Positions 25,368 through 36,557 of a DNA stretch of 64,000 bases are shown here, one piece after another. The first letter of the stretch is position 1, and each line of letters opens with the position of its first letter. A program made the position numbers and the translations under genes. Where the stretch lies: the NCBI GenBank assembly GCA_949152475.1, contig OX424560.1, forward strand, positions 2,170,001-2,234,000, read 5' to 3'. The DNA is from Terebella lapidaria (taxonomy: Eukaryota > Annelida > Polychaeta > Terebellida > Terebellidae). The notes under the pieces are model-generated. The model worked only from the letters and a program-made list of their open reading frames with translations. It was not told where the DNA came from and ran no database searches.

Positions 25368-26428
25368 GCATAGGAATCAATTGCGAATATAGAGGAATGA
25401 TATATACTGAATATTTTCATGACCTTGAACTTGAACTTTGACCTCATTTTCAAGGTCACATCACAGAATGGCTAATGTCTCACTTATTATCGACTTTACA
25501 GCTGAGGAATTTATTGTGGACATAATAGAAGTGATATATTTGTTGAAAATTTCATGGCCTTTAATTTATCAGTGACTTTATTTTCAAGGTCACTGGACAA
25601 AAGGCTAATATATAAAATGTATATTGTCCGGTAACCTTTCTTAGCCCTTGGGCTAATTTTTTGACGTGTGGCATGGCAGTTTTGCTTGTAGAGCAAGTAA
25701 CATAATTGTATCGACCTTTTTTAAATATCTTAATCAACGTTTCTTCTGTATTACAACTTGTTTCAATATATGTAGTACTATGACTCAATAATATAATATT
25801 CTATGGAAAAATTTTAGCGAGAACAGAACATTATTCGAACAATATTCTTTTGGCCCAACGTCACTGTCCGGAATCCGTTTCGGCAGAGGATATTGGGAAA
25901 CGATATTTTTCGGTTGGGGAACGATATGTTCGATTTGGAAACGCCAAGCTGCAAGGGGGTATGTGTTGTTTTCCTCAATAAAGTATGAAAAAATAGGTGT
26001 AATTGTCAATCAAAAGAAAGACAAACATGCGTTAATGTTGTATAAAGTCTTCAGTGTCGACCAAACCTGCTATACTTGATGTAATATCGTTACTGTGACG
26101 TGAAATGCGATGAAAATCACACCGTTTTGAACAAATGAACACTGATGATTAAATATGTGTCTGATGCACACAAAAAGTAACACGAGTCCAGAGAAAGGTG
26201 TATTACATGATCCCCACAAAAAAAAACCATTTTACATCGTCTCATTAATAAATGTTTGCTGATTTTCTGAACCATTGATGTTTCGGTGGGTAAACGATAC
26301 TGTTCCGATTGGACAACAGTTCTGATATGCGTGTCTCGATTAGTAAACAATATTTTATTGGAAATTTATGGCTCGTTAGGGCTCGTTTTTGGCTATTATT
26401 CATTCAAACTTATTATTTCTTCCAACAG

Positions 26429-26581
26429 ATGGCGTCTCGCGGCTTCAACGCCAGGTGTTATAACTGTCATTCCAAGTTTGAAGACTCTAACCACGTTGTG
26501 AAGCACTCATTTGACAAACACCAAGAAAAAACCTTTTCAATACTGAGACCCGCTGTGGATGAGGAAACAGGGAAAAATTAG
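26429..26581 (+). CDS. Small C2H2-finger exon of the CACTGTCC element
   Basis: This 50-residue frame begins MASRGFNARCYNC and ends RPAVDEETGKN before TAG. It has CYNC and, 15 residues later, HSFDKH, which makes a plausible C2H2 zinc-binding finger. TTTCTTCCAACAG precedes the ATG directly, a good 3' splice site, so this may be an exon after a 5' untranslated intron. The same exon exists in copy 1 (13735-13885), broken by a 2-bp deletion. The stop codon overlaps the hairpin end of the adjoining element X sequence, so the natural downstream coding part may have been replaced. I do not recognise the full protein; a DNA-binding N-terminus of the parental transposase or an accessory protein is an inference. 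Confidence 0.4.
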   Translation: MASRGFNARCYNCHSKFEDSNHVVKHSFDKHQEKTFSILRPAVDEETGKN

Positions 26582-26659
26582 CCCAGTGGCTAAGAAATGT
26601 TACCGGAGAAATGTACAGTGTTAAGGTCTCAAAGTCTGCAATGGTAATTTTTCAACAAT

Positions 26660-27380
26660 GTCTGCCCAAGGGGAACATTGTTTTCTTTATCTTTACAATT
26701 GATTCCTAAGTTGGAAAGTCGATAATGAGCGAGATATTAGCCATTTCGTGCTCTGACCTTGAAAATAAGGTCAAAGGTCAACTTCAAGCTTATGAGAATA
26801 TTCGGCATATATCATTTCCTATATGTCTACAATTGATACCTAAGCTGTAAAATTGATAATAAGCGAGATATTAGCCACTTTGTTGTCTGACCTTGAGAAT
26901 AAGACCAAAGGTCACGAAAATTTCATCATATATAATTCCCTATATGTCCACAATTGATTCCTCAGCTGTAAAGTCGATAATAAGCGATATATTAGCCACT
27001 TTGTTGTCTGACCTTGAAAATAAGATTAAAGGTCACGAAAAAATTCAGCATATATCATTCCCTATATTTCCGCAACTGATTCTTCAGCTGTAAAGTTGAT
27101 AATAAGCGATATATTGGCCATTTTGTGCTCTGACTTTGAAAATGAGATCAAGGCCAAATTCAAGGTCATTAGGAAGTTCGATGTATGTCATTTCCTATAT
27201 GTCCACAATTGATTCCCAAGCCATAAAGTCGATAAAGAGCGAGATAATAGCCATTTTGTCCTGTGACCTTGAAAATTAGGTCGAATGTGAAATTCAAGGG
27301 TATGAGAATATTTAGCACTTATCATTTCCTTATGTTCATAATTGATTCCTAATCTCTAATCTCAATATTAAGTGAGATAT
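26660..27380 (-). repeat. About 134-bp tandem array, inverted copy
   Basis: This is the reverse complement of the array at 13000-13640, with about five units showing CACAATTGATTCCTAAGC and TGACCTTGAAAATAAGGTCA words. It is cut at 27382 by the pogo-type element, and the sequence resumes at 30457. Confidence 0.85.
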
Positions 27381-27862
27381 TAGCCACAAGCCACCAGTGA
27401 TCGGACACCAAAACCAATGTTTCTGTTCGCTGTCAAAAGTATTGTAAAATATTTATACATATTTTATGCTCAAATGAAGAATAAAGACTCGCCTTTATTT
27501 ATTGTGTTCTTTTTTTGCATGAATGTGTGATATTAACAACCACATTGCCACGCATAAATAATGAATGTGGCGTGATGTAGCATTGAAAAATGGGTACCAG
27601 TGATCGGACACGTTATGATTTAGTCACCGCATGAACTCATGAATAGATCAGCATGAAATATGTTGTTATTATTGATGTGATATGAATTGGAAAAAATATA
27701 CTATGACATCAACTACATATCCCTGTTACCACACAAGATTTATTATAAACCGGATTAAAACAAATGATATTTTGAATAAAATTACGTATGAAATATGTTT
27801 CAATTTGGCACTGTATGTATTGTCCTTGAGATGATGCAATAAGCATCCAGTAGAAAAGTTAT

Positions 27863-28303
27863 TCATCCACAGTTGTTGCACTTCCATTGGGTCTTGCATA
27901 CGATCGAAATGTCCACCTCTGTCTGGACATCAGAAGGTAGGCAGCCGTAGTGATACCACTCTGGGCACAGGTCGCACCCAACCCAGTGCCCAGAGAAGTC
28001 TGTGAAGCAGACCGCGCAGACGGCGCCTTCATCGAAAGGTTGTTCAACAACTCGTCCTTCTGGGGACATCGCAATTGACGCATCTCCTGCTGCGAAGGTG
28101 TCAACACTATCAACTATAACTTCGGCTCTTTTCTTCTTTTTCTGGGGTCCTCGTTCAGGTTGTTTCGATGGGCCAGGAACTTGGGAATCTTGTGCTTCCT
28201 CTTGACCTTGTGACTCCTCAGGATTCTCGTCGGGAATGATCACTCTGGACACACACCTCTCTGTTCGTCTGCTTTTTGGGCATCGGTGGCTTTGGTGTGA
28301 CAA
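27863..28303 (-). pseudogene. C-terminal PHD finger of the pogo transposase
   Basis: The frame has a charged linker (PSKQPERGPQKKKKRAEVIV), then CAVCFTDFSGHWVGCDLCPE, WYHYGC and WKCNNC, then a stop. The Cys4-His-Cys3 order (C..C, C..C, H..C, C..C) is that of a PHD finger, a module that in other proteins reads histone tails. It lies directly downstream of the DDE exon on the same strand, joined through a stretch (about 28250-28408) that is open in a third frame (PPMPKKQTNREVC). Two small shifts therefore separate it from the catalytic part. In an intact relative it would form the C-terminus of one protein. PHD-tailed pogo proteins are, as I recall, known from invertebrates. Confidence 0.75.
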
Positions 28304-28389
28304 GGATGTCCTCCAGTTCCTGTGGGATGAGGCCCATTCTCACCAGAGGATTTTCCTTCACTTTTCCACAGGACTCACATGTTTCCACA

Positions 28390-29903
28390 TCAGCAGGAAT
28401 CGGTTCTGGGGGTCATGAGCTGTTCATCTCTCACAGCATTGCGTCGAACTGGATATATCCCTGGTGCAGAAAAGGCGCCCCTGATATCCCCAGCTGAAAT
28501 TTTGCTACAGGCAAATCGCAGGCAGTCCACAAACTTGCTCTTTGGTACGAGCCTCATACCTCCATAGCCAAGGCCAACTGCGATTTGTGCCATGTTTGAC
28601 TTCAGGGCTTTGGAGAATCTCTTGTCGAGAGGTTGGAGGAGGTGGGTAGAGTGTGGGGGCAGGTAAAGCAGTATCACGCAGTTTGTTCTTGCCATATCGA
28701 TGAGCTCGGTTGACAGGTGTGAAATATGGTTGTCCATTAGGAGCATCACCGGTCGATCTTTCGTGCAGTTCGGCAGGAATGTGTCGCGGAACCACTTCAA
28801 GAATAGTTCGTTACTGATGTAGCCGTTCTTGCTGTGCTCGATCATCTCTGTCCCGTTACATTCTGCAGGCTGACTCTTGCTGAAGATGACCATGTTGGGA
28901 ATCATCTGCCCACTTGCTGAAATGCACGACAGCACTGACGTGTGACCAGGAAATGCGACTGTGCGCTGATAAGTGTGTCGAGCACCTCTCTTCACGATCA
29001 CTTTCTCTTTACTGGATTCCTTCCCGCTGAAGCCGGTCTCATCACAGTTATAGATGCGAGATGGTTTGCCTTCTAGATCATTGGTATGCAGCGTAGTTTC
29101 CAGCAGATCAAAGAAAGTTTCCACCTCAGCACGTGTTACTGCTGCGCGATCCCTGTCCACAGGGTCAGGTCGACGTATCGTGACTTGTCTGTGTGACTTT
29201 ATGAACGAAGTCACCCACTTCTTTGAAGGCCCCTTTTCGATGTCTATCAAAGTGCTCTTGTTTTCTTTCTTCAGGACATCAACCACTAGCACCTTCAGTA
29301 GCTTCCTACAATGAATGAAATAATGAATGTGAATGAACTAATATTATGAGGGTCTTTCAGTACATAATGTCATAATTATGGTACACAAATATGTACATTT
29401 TCACAAATACCACTTATGCAATTTTGTGTACCTGGAGAGAGGGTATCCATGGTCAGACATATATATCAGGTAATTCACGATAGCTGCTTCATTGTCCGGA
29501 CTCAGTGACCTCTCCGGATCAAAGGTGGTATCGTATCCTGCATATTTTCCTCTACCTGAAGTAAAAGTCGCAATATTAAATAAGACATGATATATCAAAT
29601 GTTTATCATAATTCCAAAAGTAATTCTGACGGGTAACAGTAAGTATATATATTTCATTCAAGCAACAACAATCAATGAACTATAATGTGCAAATGATGGG
29701 TTTCGAAATACTGTAACTCATTATATAATAGTCCTGATATACAAAATAATGTACATTAAATTACCGGTATGATCTGCTAATGTTGAAAATGGCACTCCGT
29801 AGATTCTTGCAACGGTTCTCTTCGACAGGTTTGAAGTCTCAAATAAGTGGATTGCACCATTGAGTTTTTCCTTGTCATACTTTAGCTTACTTTGATTCGG
29901 CAT
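28390..29903 (-). CDS. pogo-type DDE transposase, three exons
   Basis: The product would cut and rejoin the element's ends in the nucleus. Exon 1 is 29903-29765 (starts MPNQSKLKYDKEKL; helix-turn-helix ... VARIYGVPFSTLADHTG), with donor GTAATT. Exon 2 is 29555-29432, with acceptor CTTTTACTTCAG and donor GTACAC; it encodes YAGYDTTFDPERSLSP ... VNYLIYMSDHGYPLSR. Exon 3 runs from 29305, with acceptor TTCATTGTAG. The introns join in phase (1, then 2), giving LSRKLLKVLVVDVLKKENKS. Counting from the methionine at 29292, the catalytic aspartates are D84 (YNCDETGFS), D187 (LLMDNHISH) and D223 (LLQPLDKRFSKAL), a DD35D spacing within the pogo range. A single-base shift in a CCCCC run near 28408 (EQLMTP) puts exon 3 out of frame and it stops at 28390; the next frame continues PEPIPADVETCESCG. 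Confidence 0.85.
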
Positions 29904-32869
29904 CCTGTATGATATAGAAATAATACCACTATTAATAACTTCATTACCTATTTATTACCAGTATATCTATATTATGAACATGTTTACTTCCATTCAATTT
30001 ATATTTGAACATTAACATAATAAATTTCATGACGAACAATTAACTTGTCAAATAATGCCCATTTGTCAAATTTACAGAATGAATAAATTTGTATGAAATA
30101 TCATTTGGCTAATGTATTTCATTTAAAATAGTGTAGTGCATGCGTGTATTTAATTTAACAATATAATATACGAACCTATGCGGTGAGACCGGTATGGAGC
30201 AGGAAAAATAGGCGAAAATGCAGACACGTTATGATACTATTCAAGATCATTCGATAGTTGTCGCTGCGGTTGCTAAGGTTTCTCGCGCATGCGCGACCAC
30301 CTCGGAAGTGAAAAGTCGCACGAGAAATGTAAACAGTGAACTGCGCAACTTGAAATGATATTTTTTAATATATGTGATATGTATTTTACTTTATTTAGAG
30401 CAATATTTAAAAGTGTCCGATCACTGGTACCCGTCCGATCACTGGTACCCTTCCCCTAGCAATAATATGTCCCCTTATAAAGCATAAGAGAATTTAACAT
30501 GGGAAAGTCCCATTTGGGCCAAGTTTGGACCAAAATGGCACACCTTGAGCGATTCAAGGGCAACGAAACTCAGACAGGTCGCAAAGGTACAAAAAGGTGA
30601 TCTTTTCAAACGATAATCTGAAAACCGTCTGAACAGTTTTTGAGAAAAATGGCCGCCAAAGTCCAAAATTGACCGTTTTTCTGACAAAAAGGGCGTCTCA
30701 AGGTCATTGAAGGTCAAATTCAAGATCACCACCGAAACCACAATATATGAATTCCTATTTGAATGTGCCAATATTCAAGCTCTATCTTAAAGTGTTCTAG
30801 GAGTTAACTCCATACAGTGACTTCATTTGGGACGAAAAGTTTTTTTTTCACCAACCTGTCGAAAATTCAAAATGGCCACTACATGCAGATCGGCGATTCA
30901 AGGGCAACGAAACTTATACACTCCAGAAAGGTACATAAGAGGAATCTTTTAAAACAAAAATCTCAAAACTGATCAGACAGTTTTTGAGAAAACAGCTAAA
31001 AACTGAATTTTGGGCCATTTGAGCCTAAACATTGGGCCTATCGATCATCAAGGTACTCCATCTTCATACATAATGTCGAGGACCCTAATTAGGGTGTTTT
31101 GAAACAAAAATCTCAAAACTTTTTTCTATTATGTCGAGCCCGGGCACATGATTCACCTTATTTCACACCCAAAATATTGTGCATACAGTCATATAATTAA
31201 TAATTCACTACAGGTAACCTTTCACTAAAGACCACACAGTATTGCTCGTGTATAACAATTGATCTCGTATTTCATGTGTACAAAATTTTCCGTTTCCCAA
31301 TCGAAACAGCATGGATTACCAACCGGCGCCTTCTCTATACGTATCGTTTACCCACCGAAAGATCAATGGTTCAGAAAATCAGCAAATATTTATTAATGAG
31401 ACGATGTAAAATGTTTCTTTTTGGTGGGGATCATGTAATACACCTTCTCTGGACTCGTGTTACTGTTTGTGTGCATCAGACACATATTTAATAAACAGTG
31501 TTCATTTGTTCAAAACGGTGTGATTTTCATCGCATTTCACGTCCCAAAAACGATATTACATCAAGTATAGCCTATTATAGCAGGTTTGGTCGACACTGAA
31601 GACTTTATACAACATTAGCGCATGTTTGTCTTTCTTTTGATTGACAATTACACCTATTTATTCATACTTTATTGAGGAAAACAAAACATACCCCCTTGCA
31701 GCTTGGCGTTTCCCAATCGAACATATCGTTCCCCAACCGAAAAATATCGTTTCCCAGTATCCTCTGCCGAAACGGATTCCGGACAGTGAACGTGTGTCAT
31801 TACTGACCATGAAAGCCCACGATACTCACTGGCTAATGGTTCTCACATGCTATGAACACAGTTTGAGGATTGGCAGTTCACAGAATACCGCTTCGGTCTT
31901 AGATTGTCAATGCCCCATGAATCCCTGACAGTGAAGGCGGCTGTGAGATGTACTGTGTGAGATGTAACACTGCTAATGGGTAATACAATCTGAATGAATA
32001 TATGGCTGTATTGTCGGGAATGCATGCAAAGGGCTATTACATGTCGGTAACGGCTATCCTAATTGTTGATATCTTGTACAGCACAAGATCACAACCGAGG
32101 TGGTGGGAATTAATCTTTATCATTCGTCTTTGATGCTGGATAGAACACGTATAATACAATGTAGTACATTGACGTCTTTCGGGGAATATTCATTCTATCT
32201 GCAGGGGAGTATTCTATTCCCCGTGAAATAGTACTCTTAATGAATAACATTGTTAGTGGGGACTATCTACTCAATGAATAAAAATGCTTTTTTGTTGTTG
32301 AGTAAGTCATCTTCTTTTTCTCTGCTCTCTCAAAAGAACTAATTATTGAGCAGGCTCGGTGAATACGTCTTATCCGGGAGGGGAACGCATTCACCCTCAC
32401 AAAGGTCAATATTTGTATAATTTTGTTACCTAATACACTGTGTTTTCTTCTGATGTCTGATCTGTCTAGTTTCAGTGCCCAAAATGTTAATGCAAAATAT
32501 TCTTATCGAACATTTCTATCAAAATGTATGTGGTATCAGCTAGTGTCGTAGGTGATCGTAGGTATAACAGTACAGAACTGGATGTTCGAGAGGTAATATT
32601 TCCTTACCTATTATTTGTTATAAGTGGTTATTCCTATAAAGTTGTTGATTACATTCCTCAACCTGATAGTTAAATGCAAAGGATGATCGACAGCTTCTCT
32701 ATATAGCTTCGTGTAGTCGTGTTCTGAAAGAAAGTTGCCATTTTACTTTTTTCATAATCGTGTATAAGTTCAATCAAAATGTCTGTATACCGATTCCAGT
32801 TATGACTGTTTTGCAATTCAAATGTTTGATGTATCGCCTACTTCCCAAGCATGATGGTCTGTGTCTCAC

Positions 32870-33665
32870 ATGTGATGTCACATGTTGTTTTGGGATGCTA
32901 CTCCTGCTGATTATACAGCCGCCAATCCATATACTCATAACTCGTTTGTACTGTGACGTCACATGGTCTCTTGGGATGCTACCGCTGCTGATTCCACAGC
33001 CGCCAATCCCTATACTCATAACTCTTCTGCACTGTGATGTCACATGTTGTTTTGGGATGCTACCCCTGCTGATTCCACAGCCGCCAATGTATACAGCAGT
33101 GGTATACTCATAACTCTTCTGCACTGTGATGTCACATGGTCTGTTGGGATGCTACTCCCCCTGATTCCACAGCCGCCAACCCCTATACTCAAAACTCGTT
33201 TGTACTGTGACGTCACATGGTCTCTTGGGATGCTACTCCCGCTGATTCCACAGCCGCCAATCCCTATACTCATAACTCGTTTGTACTGTGACGTCACATG
33301 GTCTCTTGGGATGCTACCCCTGCTGATTCCACAGCCGCCAACCCCTATACTAATGACTCGTTTGTACTGTGACATCACATGGTCTGTTGGGATGCTACTC
33401 CCGCTCATTCCACAGCCGCCAATCCCTATACTCATAACTCGTTTGTACTGTGATGTCACATGGTCTGTTGGGATGCTACTCCCGCTCATTCCACAGCCGC
33501 CAATCCCTATACTCATAACTCGTTTGTACTGTGATGTCACATGGTCTGTTGGGATGCTACCGCTGCTGATTCCACAGCCGCCAACCTCTATACTCATAAC
33601 TCGTTTGTACTGTGAAGTCACATGGTCTGTTGTGATGCAACATCTGCTGAATCGACAGCCATCAT
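32870..33665 (+). repeat. 81-bp CRE-bearing minisatellite, array 2
   Basis: About nine to ten units are of the same family as 20723-21548, with the same type a and type b variants. One unit (about 33080-33110) carries a small insertion 'tgtatacagcagtggta'. Frames stay open on both strands (226 codons on minus, 301 on plus). The sequence after the array (CGACAGCCATCATGTGGT) is nearly identical to that after array 1. Confidence 0.9.
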
Positions 33666-34445
33666 GTGGTCTCCATGGTACATCGGCGACCTTGACCTTG
33701 CACGAGAGTGTTACACACATCGTCTCGTACCTACCGCTGTGCCTCGATCTATACTTTCAATCTCTTGCTTTGATCGTTTGTAGGAATCCATACCATCCAC
33801 TTTTGAGGACGTTTCCAGTCCAGTTACTCTCACACTACATGTTGTTGAACAATTTCCCCATGACAGTTCGTCGATCATTGCAGGAAATACATCAGCATGG
33901 AAATGATATCAGTGGTGTTTTCAATCTTTGTGGTCGTATTCAGGGATGAAAATAAGACAGAAAATAACTTTTAATGAAATGTACGATCACATTTCCCGGT
34001 TAGGCTGATAATTATCACTCTCGCTACGGCACATTCCAGCCATTATCACCCTTGTCACTTACTGTGAATTACACAGTAATTTAATATGATCAAAGTTCTA
34101 TTTCTTCAGTGTTCCAAGAGTTACTAAGCAGTCTTTTATGAATGCAATTCAGAATCCCATACTTATGTATGGGCCTATTTTTTCACATTACATGTGAGAA
34201 AAAAAACCCAAAAAGACCATAACTCCAGTATTTGATTCCAAACTATATATATTTCGACCACTGCTGTATAAATTATACCAAAATAGATCAGGGAGACTGG
34301 AAAACAAACTCCTTGGTCAAAAGTAAACAAATACGAGCTTAACTAGGAAGCCACGGAATCACGTGTTAAGAATGAAGCCCACTGCGCCTCTGTGAGTTTG
34401 TGGCTGTTGTCCAGGAAGCCCGGATATCCTTTATAGATACATATA

Positions 34446-34498
34446 AAAGGACGATACAATTATGTTACCAGGAAGTAACATAATTGTATCGTCCTTTT
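34446..34498. repeat. Perfect 23-bp inverted repeat with 6-base loop
   Basis: AAAGGACGATACAATTATG..TTAC is followed by CAGGAA and then its exact complement. Block B copies 1 and 2 have only the right arm (about 9695-9718). The left arm therefore appears to be a local inverted copy, accompanied by loss of about 150 bp. Confidence 0.85.
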
Positions 34499-36557
34499 TT
34501 AAATATCTAAATCAACGTGTCGTCTGCATTACAACTTGTTTTGCTATATGTAGTACTATGATTCAATAATGTAATATTCTATGGGGAACTTTTAGAGAGA
34601 ACAAAACATGATTCAAACAACATTTTGTTGGCCCAACGTGTGTCATTACTGACCATGAAAGCACCATGAAATATACTCACTAGCTAATGGTTCTCACATG
34701 CTATGAACACAGTTTGAGGGTTGGCAGTTCACAGAATATCGCTTCCGTCTTAGATTGTCAATGCCTCAGGGCCCCCCTGGCAGTGAAGGCGGCTGTAAGA
34801 TTTACTGTGTGAGATGTAACACTGCTAATGGGCAATACAATTTGAATGAATATATGAGTGTATTGTCGGGAATGCACGCAAAGGGCTATTACATGTCGGT
34901 AACGGCTATGCTAATTATTGATATCTTGTAGAGAACAAGATCACAACCGAGGAGGTGGGAATTAATTTTTATCCTTCATCTTTGATATAAACGTATAATT
35001 CAATGTGGTACATTGACGTCTTTCGCGGAATATTCCTTTTTATTTGCAGGGGAATATTATATTCCCCGTGAAATACAACTTTTAATTAATAACATTGTTA
35101 GTGGGGACTATCTACTCAATCAATAATAATACCTTCTTGTTGTTGAATACGTTGTTACCTTTCTCTCCCTCAAAAGAACTAATTATTGAGCAGGCACGGT
35201 GAATACGTCTTAATCGGGAGGAGAACGCATTCACCTTCACAAAGGTCAATATTTGAATAATGTTGTTACCTAATACACTGTGTTTTCTTCTGATGTTTGA
35301 TTTGTGTAATTTCAGTGCCCAAGATGTCAATAAAAAATATTTTTATCGAATACTTCTAATAAAATGTATGCAGTATCGGTTATGTATCATTGGTGATCGT
35401 AGGTATAACAGTACAGAACATCAGGACTAATTCCCTGTTTGTTCGAGAGGTAAAATGAAACTTAAATATTATTTCTTACACGTCGTTATTTTTAGAAAGT
35501 TGTAGATAACATTACATAACCTGATAGTTGAGTACAAAGGACGATCGACAGCTTCTATATATAGCTTCGTGTAGGCGTGTTCTGTAAAAAAAAAGTTGAC
35601 ATTTTACTTTATACATAATCGTGCATAAGTAATCAAAATGTCTGTATACCGATTCCAGTTATGACTGTTTTGCAATTCAAATGTTTGATGTGGCGCCTAC
35701 TTGCCATGCATGATGGTCTGTGTCAATGGTCACAATGTATGGGACATATTCACGCACCAGTGAATACAACGTTCAAGCTTCAGGAGCACATCAATATCTT
35801 AGTGACATATTGTTCCACGTCATTAGGCACAGTCCATTAATTTTCATATGAGTTACGACACGTGTGCGAATCATTATCAATATTGAATTAGGTACTACCA
35901 TTGAATACTGGGAAATAAAAATTGACGTTGCCTTGATGACATTGCACATGTGTAAAGTGTAATAAATCATTTCCATCTGAATCATTACTGATGATTACAA
36001 TGATACTTTGCGAAATTTATAATTAAATGAAGCGTTTCTTGTATTGATATTGTGCTGTCTCCTCGTTATCCCAGTGATACCGGTACATATTCGAATACAT
36101 ACGTAGTTACTAGTCAGCCATTGTAGTTCGACCAAACACTTTCAGGAATGAAAACTGTGAAGTGATTTTGTCAACAAAATCCAAAGTATGAACATGATTC
36201 ACGTAGTTCACGATGGTTTTGTGAATACCAAGACATATTGGTGTGTTACTGGGTAAATTTATCGGGTTTTTTTTTTGGATTTCGAGTGTACCTATTGTTT
36301 CACTTTTTATACCCCGGCCTGATCCGAGATTCTCTTGACTCTTGACCTGTACATTTGCTACTGGCAGGTAGCCCGATGCGGAGAAGACAAGGAGAAACCC
36401 CTATCATTTCTCCACATGGGAGCATTTACTTCGATATTTGTGTTGTCTTTGTTGCAGAAGGTTTCGTGCTATGCTGTCGGCAATCGATGGAATATTAAAC
36501 TGTTTATACAGAAGCTATCAGTTAATGCTCTGGTATTCAAATTTGTACTTTTAATTG

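Larger units (their letters stand above)
22536..25656. mobile_element. Hairpin-ended, repeat-cored element X (3.1 kb)
   Basis: The left end TTAGGTTACCGGACC folds back on GGTCCGATAACC. The right end is GGTAACC followed by the palindrome TTAGCCCTTGGGCTAA. Block B copy 1 (about 9655) supplies the empty site: 'aatgtttgtattaatgtgtgg'. Inside, from left to right, are a 353-bp internal duplication (about 22727 and 23085) rich in 'ggcggccgtttt' words, the palindromic MITE (23312-23857), a 134-bp tandem array (23868-24840) and a 364-bp-family insertion (24849-25367). No protein is encoded. Hairpin ends with a tandem-repeat core resemble Helitron-like non-autonomous elements of molluscs, but the class is unproven. 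Confidence 0.75.
27383..30456 (-). mobile_element. pogo/Tigger-type DNA transposon with PHD-finger tail
   Basis: The element is flanked by TA dinucleotides (27381-27382 and 30457-30458) and inserted in 'attag|caacaatatg', which is uninterrupted in CACTGTCC copy 1 near 13045. The motif ACCAGTGATCGGACAC occurs at 27393 and 27597 on the left. Its complement occurs at 30413 and, shorter, at 30433 on the right, so each end has two copies. The element encodes one minus-strand transposase with three recognisable exons and a PHD-finger tail. The age looks moderate: long frames survive, but the tail is frame-shifted. Confidence 0.85.
25862..31788. mobile_element. CACTGTCC-ended long-TIR DNA transposon, copy 2
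   Basis: The ends are CACTGTCCGGAATCCG at 25862 and its complement ending at 31788. A perfect 5-bp target duplication AACGT lies at 25857-25861 and 31789-31793, and the empty site 'ggcccaacgtgtgtc' is preserved at about 34630 in block B copy 3. About 2.9 kb is the element itself; the remaining 3.1 kb is the pogo-type element 27383-30456. It lies in the opposite orientation to copy 1. The interior retains an intact small zinc-finger-like exon (26429-26581) and the inverted tandem array. Confidence 0.85.
21549..32868 (+). repeat. Large duplicated block B, copy 2
   Basis: The block runs from 'cgacagccatcatgtggt' after the minisatellite to 'gtctgtgtctcac', where the second minisatellite begins. 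It is interrupted by element X (22536-25656) and by CACTGTCC copy 2 (25862-31788). Relative to copies 1 and 3, its right end is cut off exactly where array 2 starts. Confidence 0.85.
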
